Source: Pseudomonas paralcaligenes (GTDB taxonomy: Bacteria > Pseudomonadota > Gammaproteobacteria > Pseudomonadales > Pseudomonadaceae). From it: a DNA stretch of 64,000 nucleotides. The stretch lies in contig NZ_BPFX01000004.1 of NCBI RefSeq assembly GCF_019655855.1, forward strand, positions 248,001 to 312,000, given 5' to 3'. The notes beneath the pieces were generated by a model, which saw only the letters and a list, made by a program, of their open reading frames with translations, was not told where the DNA came from and searched no databases. The translations under genes were made by a program, and so were the position numbers. The stretch's first letter is position 1. Each line of letters starts with the position of its first letter. Below are positions 11,581-21,448 of this stretch, piece after piece.

Positions 11581-11714
11581 GGCTATGTCCCGGTTAGTTG
11601 TTGCACGCCTTGTGGGAGCGGATTTATCCGCGAATTTCGCGGCCAATCGGAATGCCGCCCAGCCGCTCCCACAAAAGCAGGATTGCTCCACCAACACATA
11701 ACGGGGACATCGCC
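11581..11714. repeat. 134-bp palindromic repeat, copy B (inverted relative to copy A)
   Basis: This begins directly after the spuI terminator (GGCTATGTCC) and ends with GGGGACATCGCC. It is the reverse complement of the element at 545-678 with no gaps and about 16 mismatches. The REP core TGTGGGAGCGG ... CCGCTCCCACA is at 11611-11673. Together the two copies bracket spuH to spuI exactly. Confidence 0.85.
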
Positions 11715-11817
11715 TTGTTTTAGCCATGCCCCATTGAGCCGTGGCGCACCCTACGGCAGAGCGCCGCGCCTTCAGCAATGCGTGATCAGGTGCAACGCAT
11801 AACGGGTGCATGGCCTT
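11715..11817. repeat. Degenerate relative of the 134-bp repeat ends
   Basis: Directly after copy B, the sequence TAGCCATGCCCC and, about 85 bp later, CGTGCATGGCC-like sequence (CATAACGGGTGCATGGCC) again resemble the terminal inverted repeats. The intervening 11741-11756 segment, GTGGCGCACCCTACGG, belongs to another repeat family seen at 14864, 46797 and 61478. This fills the rest of the spuI to 11905 gap; no gene is seen. Confidence 0.45.
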
Positions 11818-11904
11818 GTTTTTACTGCCCTGGTTCTACCTTCCGCCCAGCCCCGGCGCGCGGAATGGCGGAGCCTTGCCCACCCATTCGCCAAGGAGGT
11901 CGTC

Positions 11905-12960
11905 ATGTTCCGCATTCTTGCTCCGCTGCTGCTGGCCCTCGCCCCCGGACTGGCGGCCGCCGCCGACAGCATCCGGGTCTACAACTGGAACGACTACATC
12001 GCGCCGCAGGTGCTGGAAGACTTCAGCAAGGCCACCGGCATCGCCGTCGAATACCACACCTACGCCTCGGCCGAGGAACTGGACAAGATCCTCGCCAGCG
12101 GCGAGAGCATCGACATCGCGGTGCCGTCGCAGAACGACCTGCCGGCGCTGATCCGGCAGAAGCTGATCCAGCCGCTGGACATGAGCCTGCTGCCCAACCG
12201 CAAGCACCTGGACAAGCAACTGCTGAGCAAGCTGGCCGCGGTCGACCCGCAGAACCGCCACGCGGTGCCCTACCTGTGGGGTGCCGTGGGCCTGGCGATC
12301 AACACGCCGCAGGCCGAGGCGGCCTACGGCGGTCCGCTGCCGCACAGCTGGAGCCTGCTGTTCGACCCGGCGCAGAGCGCCCGGCTCACCGGCTGCGGCA
12401 TCAGCGTGCTGGATGCGCCGGACGAGCTGCTCTACAACCTGCTCAGCTACCAGGGCCGCAGCCTCGCCAACAGCTCGCCGGGGCGCATCCGCAAGGCCGG
12501 CGAGACCCTCCAGGGCCTGCGCCCGAACCTGCGCTACGTGGACAGCGAGCGCTACATCGACGACCTCAACCAGGGCCGCCTGTGCATGGCCGTGGCCTGG
12601 GTCGGCGACGCCCTGGGCGCCAGCGACGCCGGCCAGCCGGTGCAGTTCGTGGTGCCGGAGGAAGGCTCCACTCTGTTCATCGACAACCTGGTGGTCCCGG
12701 CCAGCGCGCGCCGCGCCGACCTGGCGCACAAGTTCATCGACTACCTGATGCAGCCCCAGGTGGCCGCGCGGATCAGCGCCGAAACCCTCTACCCGAGCGC
12801 CAACACCGACGCCCGACAGTTCCTCGAGCCTCATCTGCGCGACCAGCTGGGCAGCAACCTGGACGACGTCAAGAATCGCCTGTTCGCCCTGATGCCGCTG
12901 CCGGACAAACTCAAGACCGCCCGCGACGAAGTCTGGACCCGCTTCCGCGACGGTAGCTGA
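11905..12960 (+). CDS. Periplasmic polyamine-binding protein (third PotD/SpuD-type receptor)
   Basis: 351 aa, PotD/PotF family. The ATG at 11905 follows a strong AAGGAGG and gives a signal peptide (RILAPLLLALAPGLAAA) with cleavage before DSIRVYNWNDYIAPQVLE. The family landmarks RYVDSERYIDDLNQGRL and FIDNLVVPASA are diverged from SpuD/SpuE. No permease or ATPase gene is adjacent, so it may feed the SpuFGH channel or act as a sensor. Its position next to aguR matches PA0295 of P. aeruginosa, so agmatine or N-carbamoylputrescine are reasonable ligand guesses, but the ligand is not proved by sequence. Confidence 0.88.
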   Translation: MFRILAPLLLALAPGLAAAADSIRVYNWNDYIAPQVLEDFSKATGIAVEYHTYASAEELDKILASGESIDIAVPSQNDLPALIRQKLIQPLDMSLLPNRKHLDKQLLSKLAAVDPQNRHAVPYLWGAVGLAINTPQAEAAYGGPLPHSWSLLFDPAQSARLTGCGISVLDAPDELLYNLLSYQGRSLANSSPGRIRKAGETLQGLRPNLRYVDSERYIDDLNQGRLCMAVAWVGDALGASDAGQPVQFVVPEEGSTLFIDNLVVPASARRADLAHKFIDYLMQPQVAARISAETLYPSANTDARQFLEPHLRDQLGSNLDDVKNRLFALMPLPDKLKTARDEVWTRFRDGS

Positions 12961-13020
12961 CGGCTTGCCACTCCTGTCCGCCTGGCGTCCAATAGCGCCT
13001 CACTCGGACAGGAGACCGGC

Positions 13021-13662
13021 ATGACCCGCACCGCCACCGCCCGCAAGCCCCGCGCCAGCAGCCAGGCGCGCATCGGCCTGATCCTGCAGGCGGCGCGCGA
13101 GCTGCTGAGCACCCAGGGCATCGCCAGCCTGACCATCTACGGGGTGGCCGAGCGGGCGGGCATCCCACCCTCCTCCGTCTACCACTTCTTCGCCAGCGTG
13201 CCGGCGCTGCTGGAGGCGCTGACGGCCGACATCCACGCCGCCTTCCGCGACTGCCTGCTGCAGCCGGTGGAGCACGCCGAGCTGCGCGACTGGCGCGACC
13301 TGTCGCGCATCGTCGAGCGGCGCATGCTGGCGATCTACGCCAACGACCACGCCGCGCGCCAGCTGATCCTGGCCCAGCACGGCCTGGCCGAGGTGACCCA
13401 GGCCGACCGTCAGCACGACCTGGAGCTGGGCCGCCTGATGCAGCGGCTGTTCGAGCGCCACTTCCCGCTGCCGCAGCTGCCGGACGACATCGACGTGTTC
13501 GCCCTGGCCATGGAGCTGGGCGACCGGGTCTACGCCCGCTCGGTGCAGCTGCACGGCGAGATCACCCCGCGCTTGGCCGAGGAAGGCATGCGGGTGTTCG
13601 ACGCCTACCTCGGCCTGTACCTGCCCGCCGCCCTGCCGAAAAGGCCAACCCCGCTGGCCTGA
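13021..13662 (+). CDS. aguR: AguR, TetR-family repressor of agmatine catabolism
   Basis: 213 aa. The N-terminal helix-turn-helix is clear (ASLTIYGVAERAGIPPSSVY, about residues 36-55), preceded by a basic tail; the C-terminal ligand domain is typical of TetR. GGAG lies 8 nt upstream of the ATG. It sits 60 nt after the binding-protein gene and upstream of aguB-aguA on the same strand, as in P. aeruginosa, where AguR represses aguBA and is relieved by agmatine or N-carbamoylputrescine. The AT-rich palindromes at 13799-13866 are the likely operator. Confidence 0.9.
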   Translation: MTRTATARKPRASSQARIGLILQAARELLSTQGIASLTIYGVAERAGIPPSSVYHFFASVPALLEALTADIHAAFRDCLLQPVEHAELRDWRDLSRIVERRMLAIYANDHAARQLILAQHGLAEVTQADRQHDLELGRLMQRLFERHFPLPQLPDDIDVFALAMELGDRVYARSVQLHGEITPRLAEEGMRVFDAYLGLYLPAALPKRPTPLA

Positions 13663-13708
13663 CCGATCTTCCCTGCAGGAAGGGGCCGCTGCGAAAGCCG
13701 GCCGCCTC

Positions 13709-13781
13709 TGTGGGAGCGGACTTGTCCGCGAATAGGCAGGCACCGGTGCCAACCCCTTTCGCGGACAAGTCCGCTCCCACA
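13709..13781. repeat. REP-type palindrome
   Basis: TGTGGGAGCGGACTTGTCCG at the left is mirrored by CGGACAAGTCCGCTCCCACA at the right. It is the same family as the cores at 586, 11611 and 16097, and lies between aguR and the aguB promoter. Confidence 0.85.
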
Positions 13782-13798
13782 TAAAAATCCCTGGATTA

Positions 13799-13866
13799 AT
13801 ATCGATAAAAATCCGTTTATTTTATGAAATAAACCGTTCTCATCTTTTAATACCGATATTTATCGG
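13799..13866 (+). promoter_or_regulatory. Candidate AguR operators / aguBA promoter region
   Basis: The aguR-aguB gap (13663-13966, 304 bp) turns sharply AT-rich after the REP element. It holds a perfect palindrome CCGATATTTATCGG (13853-13866), an imperfect inverted repeat CCGTTTATTT / AAATAAACCG (13813-13836) and TATCGATA (13800-13807). Their cluster about 100-165 bp upstream of aguB fits repressor sites. Assignment to AguR is by position only. Confidence 0.5.
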
Positions 13867-13966
13867 ATATAAATCGACCATTACGCCTTGGTCGATGCTC
13901 GACCATGGCACTCCGAAAAGGCCGCCGAGCCCCGGATCGGCCTGCGAACGAGCCAAGAGGTGCTTC

Positions 13967-14848
<882 letters not shown>

Positions 14849-14863
14849 CCGTACACAATGGGC

Positions 14864-14924
14864 AGGGTGCGCCGCGCGCACCTTGCCTCCAGATACCTTC
14901 GCCGGTGCGCATGGCGCACCCTAC
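14864..14924. repeat. GTGCGCC...GGCGCACCCTAC palindromic repeat
   Basis: AGGGTGCGCCGCGCGCACC faces GGTGCGCATGGCGCACCCT in the aguB-aguA gap. Related copies are at 46797-46834 and 61478-61533, with a fragment near 11741. Confidence 0.8.
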
Positions 14925-14935
14925 GGAGCCAAGCA

Positions 14936-16042
14936 ATGCCCACCCTGACCAGCACCCCACGCGCCGACGGTTTCCGCATGCCCGCCGAATGGGAACCCCA
15001 CGACCAGACCTGGATGGTCTGGCCCGAGCGCCCGGACAACTGGCGCCTCGGCGGCAAGCCGGCGCAGGCCGCCTTCACCGCCGTGGCCAAGGCCATCGCC
15101 CGGTTCGAGCCGGTGACCGTGTGCGTCTCCGCCGGCCAGTACGAGAACGCCCGCGCGCGCCTCGACGACGCCAACATCCGCCTGCTGGAGATCACCACCG
15201 ACGACGCCTGGGTGCGCGACACCGGCCCCACCTTCGTCATCGACGACAACGGCCAGGTGCGCGGCGTGGACTGGACCTTCAACGCCTGGGGCGGCTTCGA
15301 CGGCGGCCTGTACTGGCCGTGGCAGCGCGACGACCAGGTGGCGAGCAAGATCCTCGAGATCGAGCGCCGCGAGCGCTACCGCACCGAGGGCTTCGTGCTG
15401 GAGGGCGGCTCGATCCACGTCGACGGCGAAGGCACCCTGATCACCACCGAGGAATGCCTGCTCAACAGGAACCGCAACCCGCACCTGAACCGCGAACAGA
15501 TCGAGGCGGTGCTGGCCGAGCATCTGGCGATCGACACAGTGATCTGGCTGCCGGACGGCCTGTTCAACGACGAGACCGACGGCCACGTCGACAACTTCTG
15601 CTGCTACGTGCGCCCGGGCGAAGTGCTGCTGGCCTGGACCGACGACGCCAACGACCCGAACTACCCGCGCTGCCAGGCGGCGATGAAGGTGCTGGAGTCC
15701 GCCCGCGACGCCAAGGGCCGCCAGTTGGCGGTGCACAAGATGCCGATCCCCGGCCCGCTGCACGCCAGCGAGGAAGAGTGCGCCGGCGTCGACGCCGCCG
15801 CCGGCAGCCAGGAGCGCAGCCCGGACGTGCGCCTGGCCGGCTCCTACGTCAACTTCCTGATCGTCAACGGCGGCATCGTCGCGCCGAGCTTCGACGACCC
15901 GAAGGACGAGGAGGCCCGCGCCATCCTCCAGCGCGTGTTCCCCGAGCACCGGGTGGTGATGGTGCCGGGCCGCGAAATCCTGCTCGGCGGCGGCAATATC
16001 CACTGCATCACCCAGCAGCAGCCGGCACCGCAGCGGCGCTGA
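14936..16042 (+). CDS. aguA: AguA, agmatine deiminase
   Basis: 368 aa, peptidyl-arginine-deiminase-like fold. It hydrolyses agmatine to N-carbamoylputrescine and ammonia. Features include the N-terminal [17 protein letters not shown], the active-site segment [14 protein letters not shown], and the nucleophilic cysteine C357 in [13 protein letters not shown] near the C terminus. Its length equals the P. aeruginosa enzyme. The ATG at 14936 is preceded by GGAG about 8 nt upstream. It ends the plus-strand agu operon; a weak hairpin follows. Confidence 0.95.
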   Translation: MPTLTSTPRADGFRMPAEWEPHDQTWMVWPERPDNWRLGGKPAQAAFTAVAKAIARFEPVTVCVSAGQYENARARLDDANIRLLEITTDDAWVRDTGPTFVIDDNGQVRGVDWTFNAWGGFDGGLYWPWQRDDQVASKILEIERRERYRTEGFVLEGGSIHVDGEGTLITTEECLLNRNRNPHLNREQIEAVLAEHLAIDTVIWLPDGLFNDETDGHVDNFCCYVRPGEVLLAWTDDANDPNYPRCQAAMKVLESARDAKGRQLAVHKMPIPGPLHASEEECAGVDAAAGSQERSPDVRLAGSYVNFLIVNGGIVAPSFDDPKDEEARAILQRVFPEHRVVMVPGREILLGGGNIHCITQQQPAPQRR

Positions 16043-16056
16043 GGCCTGGATGAAAG

Positions 16057-16078
16057 AGGCCCTCTGTGAAGAGGGCCT
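16057..16078 (+). terminator. Hairpin after aguA (possible terminator)
   Basis: A perfect 9-bp stem AGGCCCTCT / AGAGGGCCT with loop GTGA lies 14 nt past the aguA stop. No T-run follows, so termination is only probable. Confidence 0.55.
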
Positions 16079-16096
16079 GATGGGGGAGCAGGCTTG

Positions 16097-16177
16097 TGTG
16101 GGAGCGGTTGGGCGGCATTGCGATTGGCCGCGAGTCTTCGCAGAGCTTAGAAGCTCGCGGACAAGTCCGCTCCCACA
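16097..16177. repeat. REP-type palindrome
   Basis: It runs from TGTGGGAGCGG to CCGCTCCCACA between the convergent aguA and cytochrome peroxidase genes. The internal GGCGGCATTGCGATTGGCCG matches the cores of the 134-bp repeats. Confidence 0.85.
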
Positions 16178-16189
16178 GCCGGCGCTACG

Positions 16190-17176
16190 CTACCGGAACG
16201 GCTTCGGCGACGGCGTGGCGCCGGTGGACGGCGGCAGGATCGGCAGCGCGAAGCTCGGCTGCTCGCCGGTCAGGGTCTTGAGGAAGGCAGTGACCTTGCC
16301 CACCTCGTCGGCGCTCAGCTGGCGACCCAGTTGCAGGCGCGCCATCACGTCAACCGCTTCTTCCAGCTTCCAGTAGGCGCCGTCGTGGAAGTAGGGGTAG
16401 GTCAGCTCCACGTTGCGCAGGGTCGGCACCTTGAACTTGAAGCGGTCGGCGTCCTTGCCGGTCAGGCCGGCGACACCCTCGGCGGGGTTCTGGGTCTGGT
16501 AGGGCTCGACCAGGCCCATCTTCTGGAACGAGTTGCCGCCCAGCGCCGGGCCGTTGTGGCAGGCCACGCAGCCGATCGACTTGAACAGCTCATAGCCCTC
16601 CAGCTCGGCGGCGCTGATCGCGTTGGCGTCGCCCTTGAGCCACTTGTCGAAGCGCGAGTTCGGCGTGACCAGGGTCTTCTCGAACTCGGCGATGGCGTCG
16701 GTCACCTCGTCCAGGGTGATCTCGTCGTTCTTGTACACCGCCTTGAACGACTCCCGGTACTGCGGAATGGAACGCAGCACGTCGAGCGCCAGGATGTGGG
16801 TGAAGGCCATCTCCTTCGGGTTGGCGATGGGGCCAGCGGCCTGTTCCTTGAGGTCGGCGGCACGGCCGTCCCAGAACTGGGCCAGGTTGAGGCTGGAGTT
16901 GAGCACGGTGGGCGAGTTGATCGGCCCCTCCTGCCAGTTGTGGCCGATGGAGGTCGGCAGGTTGTCGCTGCCACCCATGGACAGGTTGTGGCACGAGTTG
17001 CAGGAAATGAAGCCGGAACGCGACAGGCGCGGGTCGAAGAACAGTTGCTTGCCCAGTTCGACCTTGGCGGCATCGGTGACCTGGGCCGGGGCGATGGGCT
17101 CCACCGGTTCCTTGTTGGCCTCGGCGACGGTCGAGCCCAGACAGAGTCCGGCGAACAGCAGGGTAGCGGCGCGCAT
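16190..17176 (-). CDS. Periplasmic di-haem cytochrome c peroxidase
   Basis: 328 aa with a signal peptide (MRAATLLFAGLCLGSTVAEA). Two c-type haem sites are visible: C59-N-S-C62-H63 and C203-V-A-C206-H207. This is the bacterial CcpA/MauG-like family, which reduces hydrogen peroxide with electrons from small cytochromes. KVPTLRNVELTYPYFHDGAYW is the conserved C-terminal region. The start is supported by GAGGAG upstream. It stands alone between a REP element and the desA terminator. It is somewhat shorter than classical CcpR, and I do not assign a symbol. Confidence 0.9.
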   Translation of the reverse strand: MRAATLLFAGLCLGSTVAEANKEPVEPIAPAQVTDAAKVELGKQLFFDPRLSRSGFISCNSCHNLSMGGSDNLPTSIGHNWQEGPINSPTVLNSSLNLAQFWDGRAADLKEQAAGPIANPKEMAFTHILALDVLRSIPQYRESFKAVYKNDEITLDEVTDAIAEFEKTLVTPNSRFDKWLKGDANAISAAELEGYELFKSIGCVACHNGPALGGNSFQKMGLVEPYQTQNPAEGVAGLTGKDADRFKFKVPTLRNVELTYPYFHDGAYWKLEEAVDVMARLQLGRQLSADEVGKVTAFLKTLTGEQPSFALPILPPSTGATPSPKPFR

Positions 17177-17294
17177 GATGTTTTATCTCCTCGTTATTAG
17201 TGTTGGCACACGGTCTGGATTCACCATGCGCGCGCACGAAGGGGGAGAAGCTGACTCAGGTCAATGCGCTGCCGCCTCGCTTACATCCGGACAC

Positions 17295-17322
17295 AAAAAA
17301 CCCCACCAGAGGTGGGGTTTTT
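17295..17322 (-). terminator. Rho-independent terminator of the desaturase gene
   Basis: AAAAAACCCCACC / GGTGGGGTTTTT with a 3-nt loop lies 17 nt past the desaturase stop on the minus strand. It can also act on the plus strand. Confidence 0.9.
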
Positions 17323-17339
17323 AGCGAAGCGACCGCGAA

Positions 17340-18524
17340 TCAGGCGGTGGTCGGGCGCAGCGAGTAGGTCTTCAGCTGCTCGGCGAACTCGCGCAGGGAC
17401 TGGATGCCGCTGGCCTCGGCCTCGTGTATCCACTGCTTGATCGCTTCGAGCATGTCGTGGCCGTTGCTGCTGGTCTTGACCCAGATCTGCTGCAGGGCGA
17501 TGCGCTTCTCGTAGATCACCTTGAGCGCCTGGCTCTGCGCCAGCAGGTCGGCGATGCGCGCATGGTGGCGGTCGTCCAGCAGGCTGGTCTCGCGCGACAG
17601 CAGGCGCTTGGCGCGGCGGAACAGGTGGCGCACCGACTCGTCGGCCTTGGCCAGCTCCTGCTTCACCAGCGGCTTGATCACCAGCTTGCGGTACTGGGCC
17701 ATGATCTGGAAACGGTTGTTGAGGATGGCCATGGCGGTGTCCATGTCCAGGCTGCGCTTACCCTCGACCCGGTGGGCGATGGGCGCCACCCGCTGCACCT
17801 TGGCCAGGCGCAGGAAGCCGAACAGCTTGATCCAGGCCCAGCCCATGTCGAACTCCCACTTCTTCACCGACAGCTTGGCGCTGTTCGGGTAGGTGTGGTG
17901 GTTGTTGTGCAGCTCCTCGCCGCCGATCAGGATGCCCCAGGGCACCAGGTTGGTGGCGGCGTCGCGGCATTCGAAGTTGCGGTAGCCCACGGCATGGCCG
18001 AGGCCGTTGATCACGCCCGCGGCCCACACCGGAATCCACATCATCTGCACCGCCCAGACGGTCATGCCGAGCACGCCGAACAGGGCCAGGTCGATGATCG
18101 CCATGAGGATGATGCCACCCATGGGGAAGCGGCTGTAGAGGTTGCGCTCGACCCAGTCGTCCGGGCAGTTCTTGCCGTAGATGCGCAGGGTCTCCTCGTT
18201 CTTCGCCTCTTCCTGGTACAGCTCGGCGCCCTTGCGCAGCACGGTGCCCAGGCCCTTGATCACCGGGCTGTGGGGGTCGTCGGCGGTTTCGCACTTGGCG
18301 TGGTGCTTGCGGTGGATGGCGGTCCACTCGCGGGTGTTCTGGCCGGTGGTCAGCCACAGCCAGAAGCGGAAGAAATGCTTGAGGGCGGGGTGCAGCTCCA
18401 GCGCGCGGTGCGCGGAGTAGCGGTGCAGGTAGACGGTAACGCTGACGATGGTGATGTGGGTCATCACCAGGGTGACCGCCACCAGTTGCCACGGCGAAAG
18501 ATCGAGAAAACCGTTGTACCACAT
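17340..18524 (-). CDS. desA: Acyl (phospholipid/acyl-CoA) delta-9 fatty acid desaturase
   Basis: 394 aa integral membrane di-iron enzyme. The three histidine boxes are visible: HRYSAH (residues 34-39), HRKHH (71-75) and HNNHH (206-210). Hydrophobic stretches lie around residues 8-30 and 135-175. The C-terminal third after residue 250 is soluble and charged, rich in helix, as in Pseudomonas DesA (PA0286), which makes monounsaturated acyl chains in existing phospholipids. It is monocistronic with its own terminator. The symbol is by resemblance and position. Confidence 0.88.
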   Translation of the reverse strand: MWYNGFLDLSPWQLVAVTLVMTHITIVSVTVYLHRYSAHRALELHPALKHFFRFWLWLTTGQNTREWTAIHRKHHAKCETADDPHSPVIKGLGTVLRKGAELYQEEAKNEETLRIYGKNCPDDWVERNLYSRFPMGGIILMAIIDLALFGVLGMTVWAVQMMWIPVWAAGVINGLGHAVGYRNFECRDAATNLVPWGILIGGEELHNNHHTYPNSAKLSVKKWEFDMGWAWIKLFGFLRLAKVQRVAPIAHRVEGKRSLDMDTAMAILNNRFQIMAQYRKLVIKPLVKQELAKADESVRHLFRRAKRLLSRETSLLDDRHHARIADLLAQSQALKVIYEKRIALQQIWVKTSSNGHDMLEAIKQWIHEAEASGIQSLREFAEQLKTYSLRPTTA

Positions 18525-18648
18525 AGAAGGGTATTGCCTCGCGGGGAGAGAGATAGCGGCCGGGCCCTGGCCTTGCGCGCATTATCACCAACGACAGGGA
18601 GAAAGCCAGACCATCGTTAGACGAGAATGCACTGGATGCCGACTTATC

Positions 18649-18654
18649 TATAAT
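18649..18654 (+). promoter_or_regulatory. Candidate -10 element for the GGDEF/EAL gene
   Basis: A perfect TATAAT lies 36 nt before the ATG at 18690. No good -35 is seen at the usual spacing. If it is used, transcription starts near 18660, which argues against a GTG at 18663 as the start codon. Confidence 0.4.
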
Positions 18655-18689
18655 GTGCCGCCGTGCACATTTTCGATGCCAAGTCGCCC

Positions 18690-20957
18690 ATGAAATTTCA
18701 GCGTACCCCGCTGCAGCTGACCCTGCTCTACCTGCTCTTCGCCACGCTGTGGATTCTCCTCAGCGACTGCCTGTTGCTGTGGCTGGCGCTCGACGGGAAG
18801 TTGCGCACCGGCCTGGAAGTGCTGAAGGGCCTGGTCTTCGTGCTGATCACCGCTGCGCTGCTGTACTGCGCGCTCAGCCAATACCAGCAGGAGCAGCGCC
18901 GGGTGCAGGCGCGCATCCGGCGCAGCGAGGAACGCCTCGCCCAGGCCCTCGACGCAGCCCAGGAAGGCATGTGGGACTGGGATCTGAAAAGCGCCAGGGT
19001 GTTCTTCTCCAAGCGCTACTGCGACATGCTTGGTTACACACCCGAGGAGTTCGGCGACAGCCAGGAGGCCTGGCGGGATCGCCTCCATCCCGACGACCGG
19101 GAGCCGGCCATCCAGCGCCTGGAGACGCTGCTGGTCGACCGCCAGCCCTACTACGAGAACATCGCCCGCCTGCGCCACCGCGACGGCGGCTACCGTTGGC
19201 TGCATTCCCGCGGCCAGCTGCTGCTCGACGAGGACGGCCAGCCGCGCCGCTTCATCGGCACCTCCAGCGACATCACCCAGCGCCGCGCCGATGAGGACAG
19301 CCTGCGCCAGGCCGCCGCGGTGTTCGACAGCACCCAGGAAGGGGTGCTGGTCACCGACCAGACGCGCAAGATCGTCCACGTCAACCCGGCCTTCTCGCGC
19401 ATCACCGGCTTCAGCGCCGAGGAAGTGCTGGGCAAGGAACCCAACCTGTTCAAGTCCGGCCGCCACGACGCGGCCTTCTACCACAACCTGTGGCACGCCC
19501 TGGAGCAGCGCGGCTCGTGGAGCGGGGAAATCTGGAACCGGCGCAAGAGCGGCGAGGTGTTCCCCATGTGGCAGTGCATCCGCAGCATCCACGACGAACG
19601 CGGCAAGCTCAGCCACTACGTGGCGGTGTTCTCCGACATCAGCGCGCTGAAACGCTCCCAGCACGAGCTGGACTTCCTCGCCCACCACGACCCGCTGACC
19701 ACCCTGCCCAACCGCCTGCTGTTCGGCGAGCGCATCGAGCAGGCGCTGCAGCGGGCGCGCCGGGACAAACTGCGCGGCGCCCTGCTGCTGTTCGACCTGG
19801 ACCACTTCAAGATCGTCAACGAGAGCCTGGGCCACAACATCGGCGACCAGTTGCTCAAGCTGATCGGCGAACGCCTGGCCCAGTGCCTGGCGCCGCAACT
19901 GACCCTGGCACGCCTGGGCGGCGACGAGTTCGGCCTGCTCAGCGACGACTGCGCAGGCGCGGAACAGGCCTCGCTGCTGGCCCAGCACCTGCTCGACGAA
20001 CTGGCCCAGCCGTTCATGATCGACGGCCAGACCCTGTTCATCAGCGCCAGCATCGGCATCAGCCTGTTCCCCGAGGACGGCGACAGCGTCGAGCAGCTGA
20101 TGCGCAACGCCGACTCCGCGCTGTTCCGGGCCAAGAGCAGCGGGCGCCAGACCTTCGCCTTCTACAGCCAGGACATGACCGCCGTCGCCCAGCAGCGCGT
20201 GCGCCTGGAGTCCGAGCTGCGCGCGGCCCTGGAACAGGGCGACCTGCGCGTCCACTACCAGCCGATCCACCGCCTGGACGACCGCGGCCTGATCGGCGTC
20301 GAGGCGCTGGTGCGCTGGGAGCATCCCCAGCGCGGCCTGGTCACGCCGGGCGAGTTCATCCCCATCGCCGAGGACAGCGGGCTGATCGGCGCCATCGACG
20401 CCTGGGTGCTGGCGCACGCCTGCAACCAGATGCAGGCCTGGATCGGGGAAGGACGCGGCCTGGAATTCGTCGCGGTGAACGTCTCCAGCCGCCTGTTCGG
20501 CCGCGGCGACCTGGCCCAGCAGGTGGCCCGGGTGTTGGAAGACACCGGACTCGACCCGGCGCATCTGGAGCTTGAGGTGACCGAGAGCGCGGTGATGGAC
20601 AACCCGGAACAGGCGCAGACGGTGCTTGCCCAGCTGCGCGAGCTGGGCGTGCGCCTGGCCATCGACGACTTCGGCACCGGCTACTCCTCGCTCGCTCGCC
20701 TCAAGCGCCTGCCGGTGCACAAGCTCAAGCTCGACCAGAGCTTCGTCTGTGGCCTGCCGGACGACCATGAGGACGCCGCCATCGCCCGCGCCGTGATCAC
20801 CCTCGGCCAGAGCCTGGGGCTGCGCGTGCTGGCGGAAGGCATCGAGAAGGAGTCCCAGGCCGCGTTCCTGCGTGGCCTGGGCTGCAACCTCGGGCAGGGC
20901 TACTGGTTCGGCCGGCCGCAACCGGCCGAGCAGCTCATGTCCACCACGAAGCCATAG
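18690..20957 (+). CDS. Membrane PAS-PAS-GGDEF-EAL cyclic-di-GMP enzyme
   Basis: 755 aa. Two N-terminal membrane helices (about residues 6-30 and 36-57) are followed by two PAS/PAC sensor domains (about 70-190 and 195-315), a GGDEF domain with intact RLGGDEFG, and an EAL domain with intact IGVEALVRWEHP and IDDFGTGYSS. Both diguanylate cyclase and phosphodiesterase sites look functional, so the net activity cannot be told from sequence. An upstream GTG at 18663 would add nine residues, but a TATAAT at 18649 makes that nearly leaderless. No strong Shine-Dalgarno precedes either start. It is divergent from desA, as in P. aeruginosa PA0285-PA0286. Confidence 0.9.
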   Translation: MKFQRTPLQLTLLYLLFATLWILLSDCLLLWLALDGKLRTGLEVLKGLVFVLITAALLYCALSQYQQEQRRVQARIRRSEERLAQALDAAQEGMWDWDLKSARVFFSKRYCDMLGYTPEEFGDSQEAWRDRLHPDDREPAIQRLETLLVDRQPYYENIARLRHRDGGYRWLHSRGQLLLDEDGQPRRFIGTSSDITQRRADEDSLRQAAAVFDSTQEGVLVTDQTRKIVHVNPAFSRITGFSAEEVLGKEPNLFKSGRHDAAFYHNLWHALEQRGSWSGEIWNRRKSGEVFPMWQCIRSIHDERGKLSHYVAVFSDISALKRSQHELDFLAHHDPLTTLPNRLLFGERIEQALQRARRDKLRGALLLFDLDHFKIVNESLGHNIGDQLLKLIGERLAQCLAPQLTLARLGGDEFGLLSDDCAGAEQASLLAQHLLDELAQPFMIDGQTLFISASIGISLFPEDGDSVEQLMRNADSALFRAKSSGRQTFAFYSQDMTAVAQQRVRLESELRAALEQGDLRVHYQPIHRLDDRGLIGVEALVRWEHPQRGLVTPGEFIPIAEDSGLIGAIDAWVLAHACNQMQAWIGEGRGLEFVAVNVSSRLFGRGDLAQQVARVLEDTGLDPAHLELEVTESAVMDNPEQAQTVLAQLRELGVRLAIDDFGTGYSSLARLKRLPVHKLKLDQSFVCGLPDDHEDAAIARAVITLGQSLGLRVLAEGIEKESQAAFLRGLGCNLGQGYWFGRPQPAEQLMSTTKP

Positions 20958-21017
20958 GGCAGGTGCAACCCGCGCCCGCGACCTACGCGCCGCAGAGCCT
21001 GTACCGGTAACACAGAC

Positions 21018-21087
21018 TGTAGGAGCGGCTTTAGCCGCGAAGCTTTTCCTGCACCACCTCGGTTCGCGGCTAAAGCCGCTCCTGCAA
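21018..21087. repeat. REP-type palindrome (GTAGGAGCGGCTTTAGCCGCG family)
   Basis: TGTAGGAGCGGCTTTAGCCG faces CGGCTAAAGCCGCTCCTGCA between the GGDEF/EAL gene and ssuF, which converge. Confidence 0.85.
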
Positions 21088-21126
21088 CTGCGCCCGCCTC
21101 ATGCCCTCGAGGTCGTGAACGGGCTC

Positions 21127-21342
21127 TCAGAGCTTGGCGATCGACACCTCGGTGGACTTCACGAAGGCGATCACTTCGCTGCCCACCTGCAGGTCCAGCT
21201 CGCGCACCGAGCGGGTGGTGATCACCGAAGTGACGATGCCGGCGGCAGTCTGCACGTCGATCTCGGACAGCACGTCGCCGATCACGATTTCCTTGATGCT
21301 GCCCTTGAACTGGTTGCGTACGTTGATGGCTTTGATGGTCAT
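21127..21342 (-). CDS. ssuF: SsuF, small Mop/TOBE-domain protein of the sulfonate operon
   Basis: 71 aa. It is a single molybdopterin-binding-like (Mop/TOBE) domain: IKAINVRNQFKGSIKEIVIG, then SEIDVQTAAGIVTSVITTRS and a GSEVIAFVKSTEVSIAKL end. The ATG at 21342 follows GGAG. In Pseudomonas putida ssuF closes the ssuEADCBF operon and is needed for full growth on sulfonates; its biochemical role is unclear, possibly oxyanion binding. A repeat of about 82 bp separates it from ssuB. Confidence 0.88.
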   Translation of the reverse strand: MTIKAINVRNQFKGSIKEIVIGDVLSEIDVQTAAGIVTSVITTRSVRELDLQVGSEVIAFVKSTEVSIAKL

Positions 21343-21366
21343 GGTATTTCTCCTAACGTCGAAATT

Positions 21367-21448
21367 AGCTACAAGCGGCAAGCTTCGAGCTGCAAGAAAG
21401 AGCGGGGCGCTTTCACTTGCGGCTTGTCGCTTGCAGCTTGCCGCTGCT
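21367..21448. repeat. Inverted AAGCTGCAAGCTT-type repeat
   Basis: The left half (AGCTACAAGCGGCAAGCTTC) is complementary to the right half (GCGGCTTGTCGCTTGCAGCT) in the ssuB-ssuF gap. A sister copy is in the ssuE-ssuA gap (25450-25541). Confidence 0.75.

Noticed and set aside
18663..18689. GTG start nine codons before the GGDEF/EAL ATG
   Set aside because: A perfect TATAAT at 18649-18654 would place the transcript start at about this codon, and no Shine-Dalgarno supports it. The ATG at 18690 was preferred, without certainty.
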